From positions 3,224,001 to 3,288,000 of the forward strand of contig NZ_CP065410.1 of NCBI RefSeq assembly GCF_020544405.1: 64,000 bases of DNA, written 5' to 3'. The stretch comes from Pseudomonas sp. IAC-BECa141. GTDB lineage: Bacteria; Pseudomonadota; Gammaproteobacteria; Pseudomonadales; Pseudomonadaceae. Within the stretch, counting starts at the first letter, position 1. Each line of letters begins with the position of its first letter. Below the pieces are notes generated by a model. That model was not told the origin of the DNA. It was given only the letters and a program-made list of their open reading frames with translations, and made no database searches. Positions 54,309 to 62,464 of this stretch are shown here, one piece after another. The position numbers and the translations under genes are program-made.

Positions 54309-54530
54309 ATGCTAACCGATCAGCAAGCTCGAATAGCACTCAAAGAGCTAATAGAGAAATACCTCAAAGCGGTAGCCCCTGATTATCAGCTCTTGATTGA
54401 GTTGATTGAAGACCCATCGCAGCCAGTTCCTATCAGGGGAATACTGGAGGACATTCGACAATATTGCCACGCCCGATACACGCGACAGGAACTGGAACAT
54501 ATTGACGACTGCATATACATCTTCGGCTGA
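54309..54530 (+). CDS. Small hypothetical protein
   Basis: A 73-residue cytoplasmic acidic helical protein, MLTDQQARIALKELIEKYL... ending DDCIYIFG. GGAGAAGC precedes the ATG. It follows the immunity-like gene by 98 bp and may be part of the same cassette (for example an extra immunity gene), but nothing in the sequence proves it. Confidence 0.55.
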   Translation: MLTDQQARIALKELIEKYLKAVAPDYQLLIELIEDPSQPVPIRGILEDIRQYCHARYTRQELEHIDDCIYIFG

Positions 54531-54565
54531 AGCGGGTTCATGTCAGCACTTTGATAGACATCATT

Positions 54566-54606
54566 GGATGGCTGCTATTGGCCGAAAGCGGTCGGTCATG
54601 AACGTT
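54566..54606. repeat. Copy of the dispersed inverted repeat
   Basis: GGCTGCTATTGGCCGAAAGC followed by GGTCGGTCATGAACGTT, between the T6SS-type cassette and the histidine-kinase gene. Confidence 0.65.
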
Positions 54607-54670
54607 GGTTATCGACCATTGGCTGTCATGCAATGAACGTTATGCGCAGAGAATGGATGTGATACGCGAT

Positions 54671-54695
54671 AAAAAAACCCGCCAAGGGAGGCGGG
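54671..54695 (-). terminator. Terminator of the histidine kinase gene
   Basis: CCCGCC/GGCGGG stem with a six-base loop and a run of seven T on the minus strand, 73 bp beyond the kinase stop. Confidence 0.8.
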
Positions 54696-54767
54696 TATGA
54701 AGAGATCATGAGGGTCAAACTTGAGTGTAGACGGTGACGAGCTTACAGCTAGATAACGTGAGATAGA

Positions 54768-55895
54768 TCATTGGAAGATTGGGAGCTGAACCCTAAAGAT
54801 AGTGCCCTGCTCAGGTGTCGAAACCACCCCGATTTTTCCTCGATGGGCTGTCACGATCTCAGACGCAATGAACAGTCCCAGCCCTAAGCCGGCGGTCGAT
54901 CCTTTTTCAGTTGCTGCATAGCTTGAGTAACGCGCCTGGGGATTGAAAAGATGGGGTATTACGCTTGCAGGTATAAGTTCGCCCCGATTCTGCACGCTGA
55001 AAACTGAGCAATCATCATTTTGAGACAAAGTCACATAGATGGGTTGCAGTGAGTCACCATGTCTGACCGCATTGCCGATCAGGTTGGTGAAAACTTGTTC
55101 TATGCGGGACGGATCATACCTCCCCGCTACTCGTTCACTCACATTCGAAACGATCTGCGCCTGAGGGAACGCGGTGCGTAACTCTTCAACAACAGCGGTG
55201 CACACAATCGATAGGTCAGTCTCTTCTGGATTGACTGGTATACCCGAGCCGAGATTTGAGCGGGCCAGGTCGAGCAAATCGCCGACCATGTGATTGGCCC
55301 TACTTACACTCGCATTGATTTGCTCTGCCAGCCTCCGGTCCCTGTCAGTCATATTGACGTTTTTACGCAACATGTCACTGGCCATCAACACAGCCCCAAG
55401 CGGTGAGCGCAGGTCATGACCGAGTACGCCCAGAACAGTTTTACGCGTGCTCTCCACGGCCTCACCGTATCTCGCAATCGACTCCACGAGCGCTTGGTCT
55501 ATTGCTTCATTGAAGCGGATGATGTCTTGCACATCATGCGCATCTTCGATGCGAGACTCTGACAGCCAAAGCCTGAGCACGCTCGATCGGAGGGCTCGAT
55601 ATTCTGAAACCATCTGATCCATGGAAAACCCTGCCACAAATCGCGTCACCGCATGCGTCTGCGCGGGCGAGTCTTCGTCCGATTTAGGCCCCTGACCGAG
55701 AGATTTAGCAACCTGCTGTCTCTCTGTCTGAGGGGTTTGCATATCTTGAGCTACCGTCCTCAAGATGTGCTCGGAATGATTCCTCAGTCCTTTTGAATCC
55801 ATGGTAGGCAGAGCTGTCTCCACCGAGCGGGCGAAGCTTTCCCAAGCCGCCAGAATCTGCTCGATATGCTGTAGAATGAACTGGTGAAGTCTCAT
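54768..55895 (-). CDS. Soluble sensor histidine kinase
   Basis: A 375-residue kinase without membrane segments. The N-terminal helical domain (about 1-150, RsbRD-like in style) is followed by HisKA with H160 in LGHDLRSPLGAV, an N-box NLIGNAVRHGD and G-boxes GLGLGLFIASEIV; the catalytic domain looks complete. It is divergent from a receiver protein gene (145 bp). The sensed signal is unknown; a cytoplasmic cue is likely. Terminator follows. Confidence 0.9.
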   Translation of the reverse strand: MRLHQFILQHIEQILAAWESFARSVETALPTMDSKGLRNHSEHILRTVAQDMQTPQTERQQVAKSLGQGPKSDEDSPAQTHAVTRFVAGFSMDQMVSEYRALRSSVLRLWLSESRIEDAHDVQDIIRFNEAIDQALVESIARYGEAVESTRKTVLGVLGHDLRSPLGAVLMASDMLRKNVNMTDRDRRLAEQINASVSRANHMVGDLLDLARSNLGSGIPVNPEETDLSIVCTAVVEELRTAFPQAQIVSNVSERVAGRYDPSRIEQVFTNLIGNAVRHGDSLQPIYVTLSQNDDCSVFSVQNRGELIPASVIPHLFNPQARYSSYAATEKGSTAGLGLGLFIASEIVTAHRGKIGVVSTPEQGTIFRVQLPIFQ

Positions 55896-56039
55896 CGTTG
55901 TCCTTGGGTTTATGCGGAGGAAGTGACGTCGAGCGAAGTTTAGTTGTCAAGACTAGACCTGAATGAAGGCATCGAAAAGTCGATGAGTTCTTGATTGATA
56001 AATGGTCGACATCTTGTTTGAGCCCAAGGGAGTTTCACC

Positions 56040-56411
56040 GTGTCATCCAATATACTTCTGGTCGAGGACGACGGCTTTTTGCGCTCAGTGATGGCGGAGG
56101 CTGTAAAGATTGTCGGTCATGAGGTAATCGAACGATCCAGTGCTGACCAGGCGCTAATCGTATTAGAGGGCACTACACCCATTGCCTTGGTGATCACCGA
56201 CGTGCGCATGCCGGGTAGGATAGATGGGTTGGACTTGGCTCGAGCGATTTGGTTGCGGTGGCCTGAACTGCCTGTCGTTATCATGTCTGGAAATACCGTG
56301 CTGCCGCCCGGTATGCTCCCGCCTAATTCGCGTTTCCTGGCAAAGCCCGTGCACTTGGATGCATTGCATCATGCGATTGAAGAGCTGCTACCGAGAGCAG
56401 ATGAACGTTAG
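56040..56411 (+). CDS. Single-domain response regulator
   Basis: A 123-residue receiver: acid pair D10/D11, phospho-acceptor D54 in VITDVRMPG, S83 in IMSG and K102 in LAKPV. The GTG at 56040 is the start (AAGGGAG about 7 nt upstream). It is the likely partner of the divergent kinase. No output domain, so it may act through protein contacts or a phosphorelay. Confidence 0.87.
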   Translation: MSSNILLVEDDGFLRSVMAEAVKIVGHEVIERSSADQALIVLEGTTPIALVITDVRMPGRIDGLDLARAIWLRWPELPVVIMSGNTVLPPGMLPPNSRFLAKPVHLDALHHAIEELLPRADER

Positions 56412-56523
56412 ACGTCCGCTGCTCAGTAATGGTGGTCAGCGATCGCTTGCAAACTCCCGCTTTTGGCCGACAGCAGCCGCTTGCCGATATCCGCTTCTGG
56501 CCGTTAGCGGCCGTACCGAGTGA
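56411..56523. repeat. Cluster of dispersed inverted repeats
   Basis: Three partial units: GACGTCCGCTGCTCAG, CTCCCGCTTTTGGCCGACAG and ATCCGCTTCTGGCCGTTAGC, with GGCCG between. It directly follows the response-regulator stop. Confidence 0.7.
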
Positions 56524-56589
56524 CGTTTGAACACAAGCAAAGCGGAATACTTAGGGCCATAACCCATTGAAATTACTTGCGTGAGACAT

Positions 56590-56648
56590 GGACTTGAAAA
56601 CCTTCGACTGCAACAGGTCCATGAGTTCGAATCCCATCGCCTCCGCCA
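56590..56648 (+). other. 3' fragment of tRNA-Ser (TGA), probable attachment site
   Basis: Begins GGACTTGAAAACC (anticodon arm with TGA), has a long variable arm, the T-arm GAGTTCGAATCCCAT and ends CGCCTCCGCCA at 56648. The 5' half, which in Pseudomonas tRNA-Ser starts GGAGGC, is not present upstream. The arms contain mismatches, so it is decayed. Like the tRNA-Leu fragment it marks a former integration site. Confidence 0.62.
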
Positions 56649-57240
56649 TATTTTGTACCGACTAAGCCCTATTTATTCAGAGCTTTGTCGTTTCTGGGAC
56701 TTAGGAAATCAGCTCCGCTCTCTATGAATCGTTTCTATCCAGCGCAAGCACAGCGGCTCGATCCTGTTGATGCTCTGACCGTGCGGCATGAATGCCTCAG
56801 GGCCGGCACAAACCGTCCCTGGCAGCATGGCGCCCGGACAGTTGGAACAGATGGGCGCGCTGCTGCCTGCGGCAAACCCGCTGCGCTTGAGCAGCAATGG
56901 CAAAGCAGAGGCATTGGCCCCCTGGTCTGCCGCCAAGCGCCCTTGCTAGTCGCTCCATCGACCATCGAATCCCCCTCCAGCTCGCAACGACGGCACCGAT
57001 CAGTCCTGAAACCAGTAATCCCAGCCTGTCGAACTTGTCGAGCAGGCGCGGCAATAACTCCATGCGCTCGACTCCGTTTGCATGATGGAAACTAAAACCT
57101 CTACAAACGAATAGTTCGCGTATAGATAAAATCACATTAAATGTGAGCAAAATCATCAATTTAGGAATTGTCAGACAATTCTTTGAATTTTTCTAACAGC
57201 AAAAATCACTACCTCATGAGCCAAAAAGGAGCGGTAACTC
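56649..57240. other. Gene-poor stretch after the tRNA-Ser fragment
   Basis: About 590 bp with only unconvincing reading frames. On the minus strand 56797-57159 a frame begins with a possible membrane helix (LGLLVSGLIGAVVASW) and then loses protein character, so it may be the relic of a phage or plasmid gene. The right end (57110-57230) is AT-rich. Confidence 0.4.
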
Positions 57241-57510
57241 GTGAGTTCGGTAGATATTTTTGTGATTGAGTACAAGCTCCATGGAAGACCGAAGTCTTTT
57301 GTCATTCGCACCAAACTGATGAACAACGCAGAGGCTTGGCAGTGGGCGAGCTGCGACGCGGGTATTGCTCCGATACCCAAACCCGGACGCCCTCCTCTCA
57401 AGCGGTTCACAAAACCCATGGCAGAACGATTTGGAATCGCCGACGTAAAGTGGCGGGCCACTACTGCCGTCACCTGGGAGGACATCGGAGCGACGCAAAT
57501 GGAGAAATAG
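57241..57510 (+). CDS. Small conserved hypothetical protein, DUF6555-like
   Basis: An 89-residue protein from a GTG with AAGGAGCGG upstream (about 7 nt). MSSVDIFVIEYKLHGRPKSF... contains NNAEAWQWASCDAG and PMAERFGIADVKWR, which I recall from a small Pseudomonas family (DUF6555); I am not certain of the number. No function known. Confidence 0.68.
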   Translation: MSSVDIFVIEYKLHGRPKSFVIRTKLMNNAEAWQWASCDAGIAPIPKPGRPPLKRFTKPMAERFGIADVKWRATTAVTWEDIGATQMEK

Positions 57511-57570
57511 TGCATCGCCGGAAGCGCTCTACATGTCGATAGAGCGCAGCTCAAACGAATGGGAGGACAT

Positions 57571-57813
57571 ATGAAATCCAGATCCAGACCCCTAACCACA
57601 TCCGATTGGTACGCAGCGACCGGGCGCAGTAATGAACTGTTTCAAGAGGCTGATCGACTCAATGCCATCGCCTACGAACTGCTAACCCATGCGGCCGACT
57701 CCCCCGAGGCAATGGAACGTTACAAAGACGCCAGAGATGCCGCGGATGCCAAAACGCTGGAAGGCAAAAAAGCTTGGGACGAGGCGAGAAAGAGACTTAA
57801 CAGGCGTCAGTAA
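57571..57813 (+). CDS. Small hypothetical protein
   Basis: An 80-residue basic helical protein, MKSRSRPLTTSDWYAATG..., with GGGAGGACAT upstream of the ATG. Charged amphipathic helices cover residues 20-75. It overlaps the tail of a minus-strand frame. No function recognised. Confidence 0.6.
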   Translation: MKSRSRPLTTSDWYAATGRSNELFQEADRLNAIAYELLTHAADSPEAMERYKDARDAADAKTLEGKKAWDEARKRLNRRQ

Positions 57814-58161
57814 AAAAGCCCGCGCTGGGCGGGCAAAAGGGAATCCACTCGTTAAGGCCCCAGATTCAGGGTCGCTGGAGGGTATGCCGCGAGGCTCCTT
57901 CACGTCGCCGTCCTGGACATCTGTTGTGCCAGTCTTCACAGACACCGGGGCACTTGCGCCACTCCCGGCTTCCGGGTGTTCTGCAGATACAGAGTTTGTC
58001 GCGGCTACGTCCGTCATATCTTCATCAACGGGTGCTTCGTCATTCGGCGGTAGCGGTACCACCGAATCTTCAGGCCGAGGATCATGATCTGTTTCATTGT
58101 CAGTCGAGCGTGTCGCTGCCTGTTGCGATTGATTGCCTGGTGCATTCTCGTCGATTTCCAT
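57682..58161 (-). CDS. Acidic low-complexity protein, 3' end doubtful
   Basis: A frame of 159 residues from MEIDENAPGNQSQQ (GGAGAGG ribosome site upstream). The first ~110 residues are strongly acidic and disordered (PEDSVVPLPPNDEAPVDEDM). The last part (FPFARPARAFLLTPVKS) reads through a terminator hairpin and antisense to the neighbouring gene, so the true stop is probably earlier; a one-base shift near 57865 would give a stop at once (CCT TAA). The real product may be ~100 residues. Confidence 0.45.
   Translation of the reverse strand: MEIDENAPGNQSQQAATRSTDNETDHDPRPEDSVVPLPPNDEAPVDEDMTDVAATNSVSAEHPEAGSGASAPVSVKTGTTDVQDGDVKEPRGIPSSDPESGALTSGFPFARPARAFLLTPVKSLSRLVPSFFAFQRFGIRGISGVFVTFHCLGGVGRMG
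57812..57836 (-). terminator. Terminator hairpin between convergent small genes
   Basis: GCCCGC and GCGGGC-type arms around GCTG, with six A on the left, i.e. a T-run on the minus strand; it fits termination of the acidic-protein gene and may also serve the plus-strand gene. Confidence 0.7.
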
Positions 58162-58412
58162 GATGCCTCTCCGATCGGTGCATGGGAGTCCTTGCTTAAA
58201 CGTGTGAAGAGTCAGGTCGCGACAAGTGCCGGTCATTGGACGAATGGCTGATCCGAGCGGCTTTATGCAAAAGGTCCTGATAGGAACGCTCGTCTTTCCG
58301 AGCTGTCGCCTGAGACCTTCTCAACCTCAACAACCTAGTAGAAAAATTGAAACAGCAGCCTGATCACCCGGTCAAGAAAGATGAACGCAGTAAATCTGAC
58401 GAGGTAACAGCA

Positions 58413-58547
58413 ATGACTATCCAGGCAGAGACACTTGTACAACTGACCGAAGCGCTGCAGGAGCGTGGAATGACGCTGGTTTCAGATGTCCACTTCACGC
58501 GGGCGCCGTACCGCTACAACCATCGCTGGATCTGCATCGTCGAGTGA
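58413..58547 (+). CDS. Very small hypothetical protein
   Basis: A 44-residue frame, MTIQAETLVQLTEALQERGM... ending RWICIVE, with GAGGTAACAG before the ATG. A longer frame starts at 58347 without a ribosome site. Protein-like (helix then strands), but evidence is thin. Confidence 0.35.
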   Translation: MTIQAETLVQLTEALQERGMTLVSDVHFTRAPYRYNHRWICIVE

Positions 58548-58623
58548 CCATGCTCGCTGCCGGCGTTCTGGACGAGGATTCCAGCGCCGGTGCCTTTTCC
58601 CGCCGCGCCGCTTTTCTGCTGGT

Positions 58624-58863
58624 TCAGGATCCGAGCGGATCCCCCGGTGCATGACCATCCAGCGCAGGCATGGGATCAATTGAAATGCCCGCTACAGCGC
58701 TAATCCATTCCTTATAAGCAGCACTTTGGCGCGAGAGCGCTTCATCACACTGCGTGCCGGAAATCTCACCCGCACCGACCAACATCATTAATTGCGTGGT
58801 CGCAGCATCGAGCTCGACCAGAAGGACGTGGGAGCGGAATCTGAAGTCGTCTGACGGAATCAC
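58624..58863 (-). CDS. Small hypothetical protein
   Basis: A 79-residue protein: MIPSDDFRFRSHVLLVELDAATTQLMMLVG..., helical, ending in a Pro/Gly-rich tail. Resembles small Pseudomonas orphans in style. The 290 bp to its right hold only a hairpin near 59078-59104 and no convincing gene. Confidence 0.5.
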   Translation of the reverse strand: MIPSDDFRFRSHVLLVELDAATTQLMMLVGAGEISGTQCDEALSRQSAAYKEWISAVAGISIDPMPALDGHAPGDPLGS

Positions 58864-59154
58864 GGCTGTGCTCTATAACGGGGGCTGTCCTGGAGCCGGT
58901 GGGAAGATGGATTCTTGCCGGAGTTTCACGCGAAAACCTGTATATGCATGATTCTTTTGTACATCCGATACGCGGCAAGTTTCATCACTGAAACCGCAAT
59001 CGACGAACTGTATCCGGCAATTGCCAGCTTGTCGGTGTGCGGCGGGCGGGGAATGCGCACTGTCAGAGTGGTAAGCAAAAGCCCTGATCATTCAGGACTT
59101 TCGCTTCCTACAGGCATCAAGTCTACTCAACCTTTGCAGATCGTCTGGGCCTGA

Positions 59155-59376
59155 TCAGCCCTTGCTGTGCTCCGGCGACGAAGGCCCTTTGGTAATGCCG
59201 CGCGGCCCCGAAACGCCCCAGATCACCATGCCAAGCAACGGCACGAGGAAGATCAGCGCGGCCCAACCGGCCTTGGTCGCGGACGGCTTGTCGCTGCGCA
59301 TCACGCTGTTGAGTGCCCAAAGGTCCAACAGCAGGAGCAGGACCGCAGCGGCGATCCACAGATATTCGGTTTGCAT
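59155..59376 (-). CDS. PLDc_N domain small membrane protein
   Basis: A 73-residue protein with two hydrophobic helices (LWIAAAVLLLLLDLWALNSV and AALIFLVPLLGMVIWGV), the N-terminal membrane module found in cardiolipin synthases (PLDc_N), here alone without a phospholipase domain. The start MQTEYLW at 59376 fits GGAGGAAAACATC upstream. Followed downstream of a DUF892 gene terminator in the same direction. Role likely in envelope stress, inferred only from neighbours. Confidence 0.75.
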   Translation of the reverse strand: MQTEYLWIAAAVLLLLLDLWALNSVMRSDKPSATKAGWAALIFLVPLLGMVIWGVSGPRGITKGPSSPEHSKG

Positions 59377-59400
59377 GATGTTTTCCTCCATGTTGCTCTG

Positions 59401-59434
59401 AAACGCCACGGCATGCTTAATCGCCGTGGCGTTT
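59401..59434 (-). terminator. Terminator after the DUF892 gene
   Basis: AAACGCCACGGC pairs with GCCGTGGCGTTT; T-rich on both sides. It lies 22 bp beyond the DUF892 stop. Confidence 0.8.
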
Positions 59435-59455
59435 TATATGGAGCGCTTCAACCCC

Positions 59456-59956
59456 TCATTTTTTTTCGAGGGTCGCCGCCTGATTACCGCCCTGTTCGGC
59501 AATCTTCGTCAGCTTTTCATCGGCGCCCTTTTCTTCTGCTAGCGTGGCTTGCAGCAAGGTGACGGCATCCTCGAGTTTCAGGTGTTTGGCCATCGCGATC
59601 AGCGTGCCGTAGCTGGCGATTTCGTAGTGCTCGACTTTCTGCGCCGCACCGATAAGCGCCGCGTCCAGCACCGCGCCTTTTTCGATTTCGTCGAGCAGCT
59701 CCTTGGACTCTTCGACCAGTCCTTCCATGGCTACGCACTTCATGCGTTTGAGTTTCAGCCCGGCCAGTTCCACCAGTTGGTCGATGCGTTCGATCTGCCC
59801 CTGGGTTTCCTCAAGGTGCGAGGTGAAGGCTTCGGCAAGCAGCGGATTGGTCGCGGCGCGCGCCAGGCGCGGCAAGGCTTTGGTGATTTGCTTCTCGGCG
59901 CTGTAAACGTCGGACAGCTCATGGATGAACAGGTCTTCAACAGTTTTTCTAGCCAT
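59456..59956 (-). CDS. DUF892 (YciE/YciF-type) ferritin-like stress protein
   Basis: A 166-residue four-helix protein. MARKTVEDLFIHELSDVYSAEKQITKALP is the family N-terminus; E/H-rich helices include LEETQGQIERIDQLVEL and KVEHYEIASYGTL, giving the ferritin-like di-metal residues. The start at 59956 is preferred. In Pseudomonas and enterics such genes are stress- and stationary-phase-induced and often lie with Mn catalase, as here. Enzymatic role uncertain. Confidence 0.88.
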   Translation of the reverse strand: MARKTVEDLFIHELSDVYSAEKQITKALPRLARAATNPLLAEAFTSHLEETQGQIERIDQLVELAGLKLKRMKCVAMEGLVEESKELLDEIEKGAVLDAALIGAAQKVEHYEIASYGTLIAMAKHLKLEDAVTLLQATLAEEKGADEKLTKIAEQGGNQAATLEKK

Positions 59957-60098
59957 TTCTAACTTCCTTCTGATGGTTGGATAGTGTTCTGGGCGAGACA
60001 TTCAGCGTGTCCGCCAATGTGGCTTTCATTACCGGTGACTCACCCTGCCGAGCAGGTGTTCAAAGCATTTTTCGATTCATGGATTAAGTGTTATTGGT

Positions 60099-61028
60099 TC
60101 AGCCCAAAGCGGTATCGAGGAACATCATCACGCCGAAGCCCAGCATCAAACCGAGCGTCGCCGGCGTCTCGTGACCATTGCGGTGGGTCTCGGGGATGAC
60201 TTCGTGCGACACCACAAAAATCATCGCCCCCGCCGCAAGCCCCAGCGCAATCGGATAGCCCAAGGCAAAGCCACTCGACACGCCCAGCCCGACCACCGCC
60301 CCCAGCGGCTCCATCAAACCGGAGCCGATCGCGATCAGTGCGGCGCGCCAAGCCGAGATCCCGGTGACGCGTAAGGCAAGCGCAACCGCGAGACCTTCGG
60401 GGATGTCCTGTATGGCAATCGCGGTGGTCAATGGCAGGCCGACTTTCATGTCGCCATTGGCAAAACTGACGCCGATGGCCATGCCCTCCGGCAAGTTGTG
60501 CAGGGTGATCGCCAGGACAAACAGCCAGACGCGATTGATGCGTTGTGCATCGGGCCCGCGTCTGCCGATCTGCTGATGTTCGTGAGGCACGAAACGATCA
60601 AGACCGACCATCAAGCCAACGCCCAGGGCCAGGCCGCATACGACCACGCAGGCTGCCAGCAACGGATTGCCACACAGCGCTTGCGCGGCCTCGATACCCG
60701 GCAGGATCAGCGAGAAGGAACTGGCGGCCAGCATCATGCCGGCGGCGAAGCCGAGCATGATGTCCTGAGTGCGTGAGCTGATATCGCGCAGGATGATCGC
60801 CACTACCGCACCCAACGCGGTCGCACCGAATCCTGACAGGCCACCCAAGGTGGCCAGGCGCAGGTTTCCCTTGTCTGCGCCGACCATCGCGGAGTAACCG
60901 CTAAACAACAGCAGGCCGCTGACCAGCAACAGCGTTGCCCAGAACAACACGCCCGGCCAACCGCCGCTGGACGCCATGCTCCACCCGTTGCGCTGCGGCG
61001 TTGGCGTCGACGATGAGCTGAGTGACAT
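60099..61028 (-). CDS. ZIP-family metal transporter
   Basis: A 309-residue membrane protein with eight predicted helices. The metal path motifs HNLPEGMAIG (helix 4) and IQDIPEGLAVALAL (helix 5) are ZIP hallmarks; a His-rich loop (PHEHQQIG) precedes them. ZIP/ZupT proteins import Zn, Fe or Mn. The partner genes (Mn catalase and DUF892) suggest Mn or Fe, but that is inference. The small gene 61037-61198 ends 8 bp before it. Confidence 0.88.
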   Translation of the reverse strand: MSLSSSSTPTPQRNGWSMASSGGWPGVLFWATLLLVSGLLLFSGYSAMVGADKGNLRLATLGGLSGFGATALGAVVAIILRDISSRTQDIMLGFAAGMMLAASSFSLILPGIEAAQALCGNPLLAACVVVCGLALGVGLMVGLDRFVPHEHQQIGRRGPDAQRINRVWLFVLAITLHNLPEGMAIGVSFANGDMKVGLPLTTAIAIQDIPEGLAVALALRVTGISAWRAALIAIGSGLMEPLGAVVGLGVSSGFALGYPIALGLAAGAMIFVVSHEVIPETHRNGHETPATLGLMLGFGVMMFLDTALG

Positions 61029-61036
61029 GTCGCCTC

Positions 61037-61198
61037 CTAGCGTCCGGTAGAGCGTTTGCCGCTGGAGTCGAGCACGGATTGGCGCAACGTCTCGGTGATC
61101 TGCTGCGCGGTTCGATCAAACGACGTGACGCTTGCGTTAAACCGACTGGGCAGCGACTGTGCCAGGTCGCTGCTGGAAACCCCGGAGTTCTGATTCAT
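61037..61198 (-). CDS. Small hypothetical protein
   Basis: A 53-residue protein, MNQNSGVSSSDLAQSLPSRF... ending KRSTGR. The frame begins 30 residues further up, but GAGGTACCGC precedes the chosen ATG. It lies between the Mn-catalase gene and the ZIP gene in the same direction, so they may be cotranscribed. Function unknown. Confidence 0.55.
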   Translation of the reverse strand: MNQNSGVSSSDLAQSLPSRFNASVTSFDRTAQQITETLRQSVLDSSGKRSTGR

Positions 61199-61223
61199 GT
61201 GCGGTACCTCGGATCTTATCGAT

Positions 61224-61254
61224 TGAAAAACCGCACGCCGTTGCGGCATGCGGT
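61224..61254 (-). terminator. Terminator of the manganese catalase gene
   Basis: ACCGCACGCCG pairs with CGGCATGCGGT (one mismatch), followed by five T on the minus strand. Confidence 0.78.
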
Positions 61255-61262
61255 CCCGGTCG

Positions 61263-62147
61263 TCACGCGTCGGGTTGCCCCTGAACACCCGCGCCCAGAT
61301 CTGCGCCAGTGATTGGGTTGCTGTCCGGGTCGGACATGGTTCGCGCTTTCATATCCAGCAGCAGCGCCTCTTCCTCGGCACTGAGCTGAACGCTGGCGCT
61401 GCCGTCGCCGCCATTCACCGCAGGCTCTGGACTTTCCACGAACTCCCAGTCATCGCCCTGGTTCCATGGACCGCGCGTGCTGCCCTCCCCTTGGGACATG
61501 TTGAAGTACAGGTTGGTGAACTCCGGCATGCCGGGTTGTTTGCCCTGGGGGAAGTTTGGCTGGATCGCATGAAGGGCTTTTTCGAAGGACAACTGGTGCG
61601 CAATTTCGCGGGTCATCAGGAAGCCCAGCGCTTCCTTGACGCCGGGATCGTCAGTGACGTTCATCAGCCGTTCGTAGACGATTTTTGCCCGGGCTTCGGC
61701 GGCGATATTCGAGCGGAAATCCGCTGTGGGTTCACCGATCGTATCGACATATGCAGCCGTCCATGGCACACCGGCCGAGTTGGTCAGCGGCGCGCCGGCA
61801 CCGTACAGCAGACTGGTGATGTGCGAATCGTTGCCGGCCCCGTTGATGGCCCGGTACAACTCGCCCTCTTCTTCCACGCCTTCGGCCACTCGGCCTTTGG
61901 CGCCCTTGTTGAGCATGACGATGATGGAGCCGACGATTTCGAGGTGACTCAGCTCCTCGGTGGCGATGTCCATCAACAGATCCTTGCGACCCGGATCATC
62001 CTCGGCCAGCGCTTGAGTGAAGTAGCGCGAGGCTGCCGCCAGTTCGCCCTGGGCGCCGCCGAATTGTTCGAGTAGCAAGTTCGCCAGTCCCGGATTGGGT
62101 TCGGCAACACGCACGGTGTATTGAAGTCGCTTGTTATGTAAGAACAT
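61263..62147 (-). CDS. Manganese catalase
   Basis: A 294-residue non-haem catalase of the ferritin-like dimanganese class, splitting H2O2 to water and oxygen. MFLHNKRLQYTVRVAEPNP is the family start (ATG 62147, with GAGGGAAT upstream; the longer frame is spurious). Metal ligands fall in EQFGGAQGEL, TEELSHLEIVG, EARAKIVYERL and REIAHQLSFEKAL. The acidic C-terminal tail follows. Stress-related neighbours: DUF892 and ZIP. Confidence 0.92.
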   Translation of the reverse strand: MFLHNKRLQYTVRVAEPNPGLANLLLEQFGGAQGELAAASRYFTQALAEDDPGRKDLLMDIATEELSHLEIVGSIIVMLNKGAKGRVAEGVEEEGELYRAINGAGNDSHITSLLYGAGAPLTNSAGVPWTAAYVDTIGEPTADFRSNIAAEARAKIVYERLMNVTDDPGVKEALGFLMTREIAHQLSFEKALHAIQPNFPQGKQPGMPEFTNLYFNMSQGEGSTRGPWNQGDDWEFVESPEPAVNGGDGSASVQLSAEEEALLLDMKARTMSDPDSNPITGADLGAGVQGQPDA

Positions 62148-62464
62148 GACAATTCCCTCAGGCTGTGTGAGATGAGAGTCGTTATAAATTGCGTCACACA
62201 GTTCTGAATCGATGCCGCGAACTAAAATTTCATTTTTTTCATCAAGGGCGACGACTGGTAAAACTGGAAAAGTTCTATTTATTGCCAACTTGCTGAATCA
62301 ATTAACAAAATGGGCACTGCCTTTAACGTTCCAAAATTATTTCTAACGATAATATTCACATCGAGTTGTACAAAAGCAAATTCACTGTACAGGAATAAGT
62401 CAATAACCATGGCCCTTTGCCTTGATTCCGAAGTTTAAAATTTCGAAAAAATCAGGATGAAGAC

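Noticed and set aside
56685..57159. Frames on both strands after the tRNA-Ser fragment, including a minus-strand one with a membrane helix
   Set aside because: Protein character is lost halfway and no frame has a good start context; treated as relic sequence.
58864..59154. Frame MILLYIRYAASFITETAIDE and neighbours
   Set aside because: No ribosome site, mixed composition, and it runs through a hairpin at about 59078-59104; not convincing.
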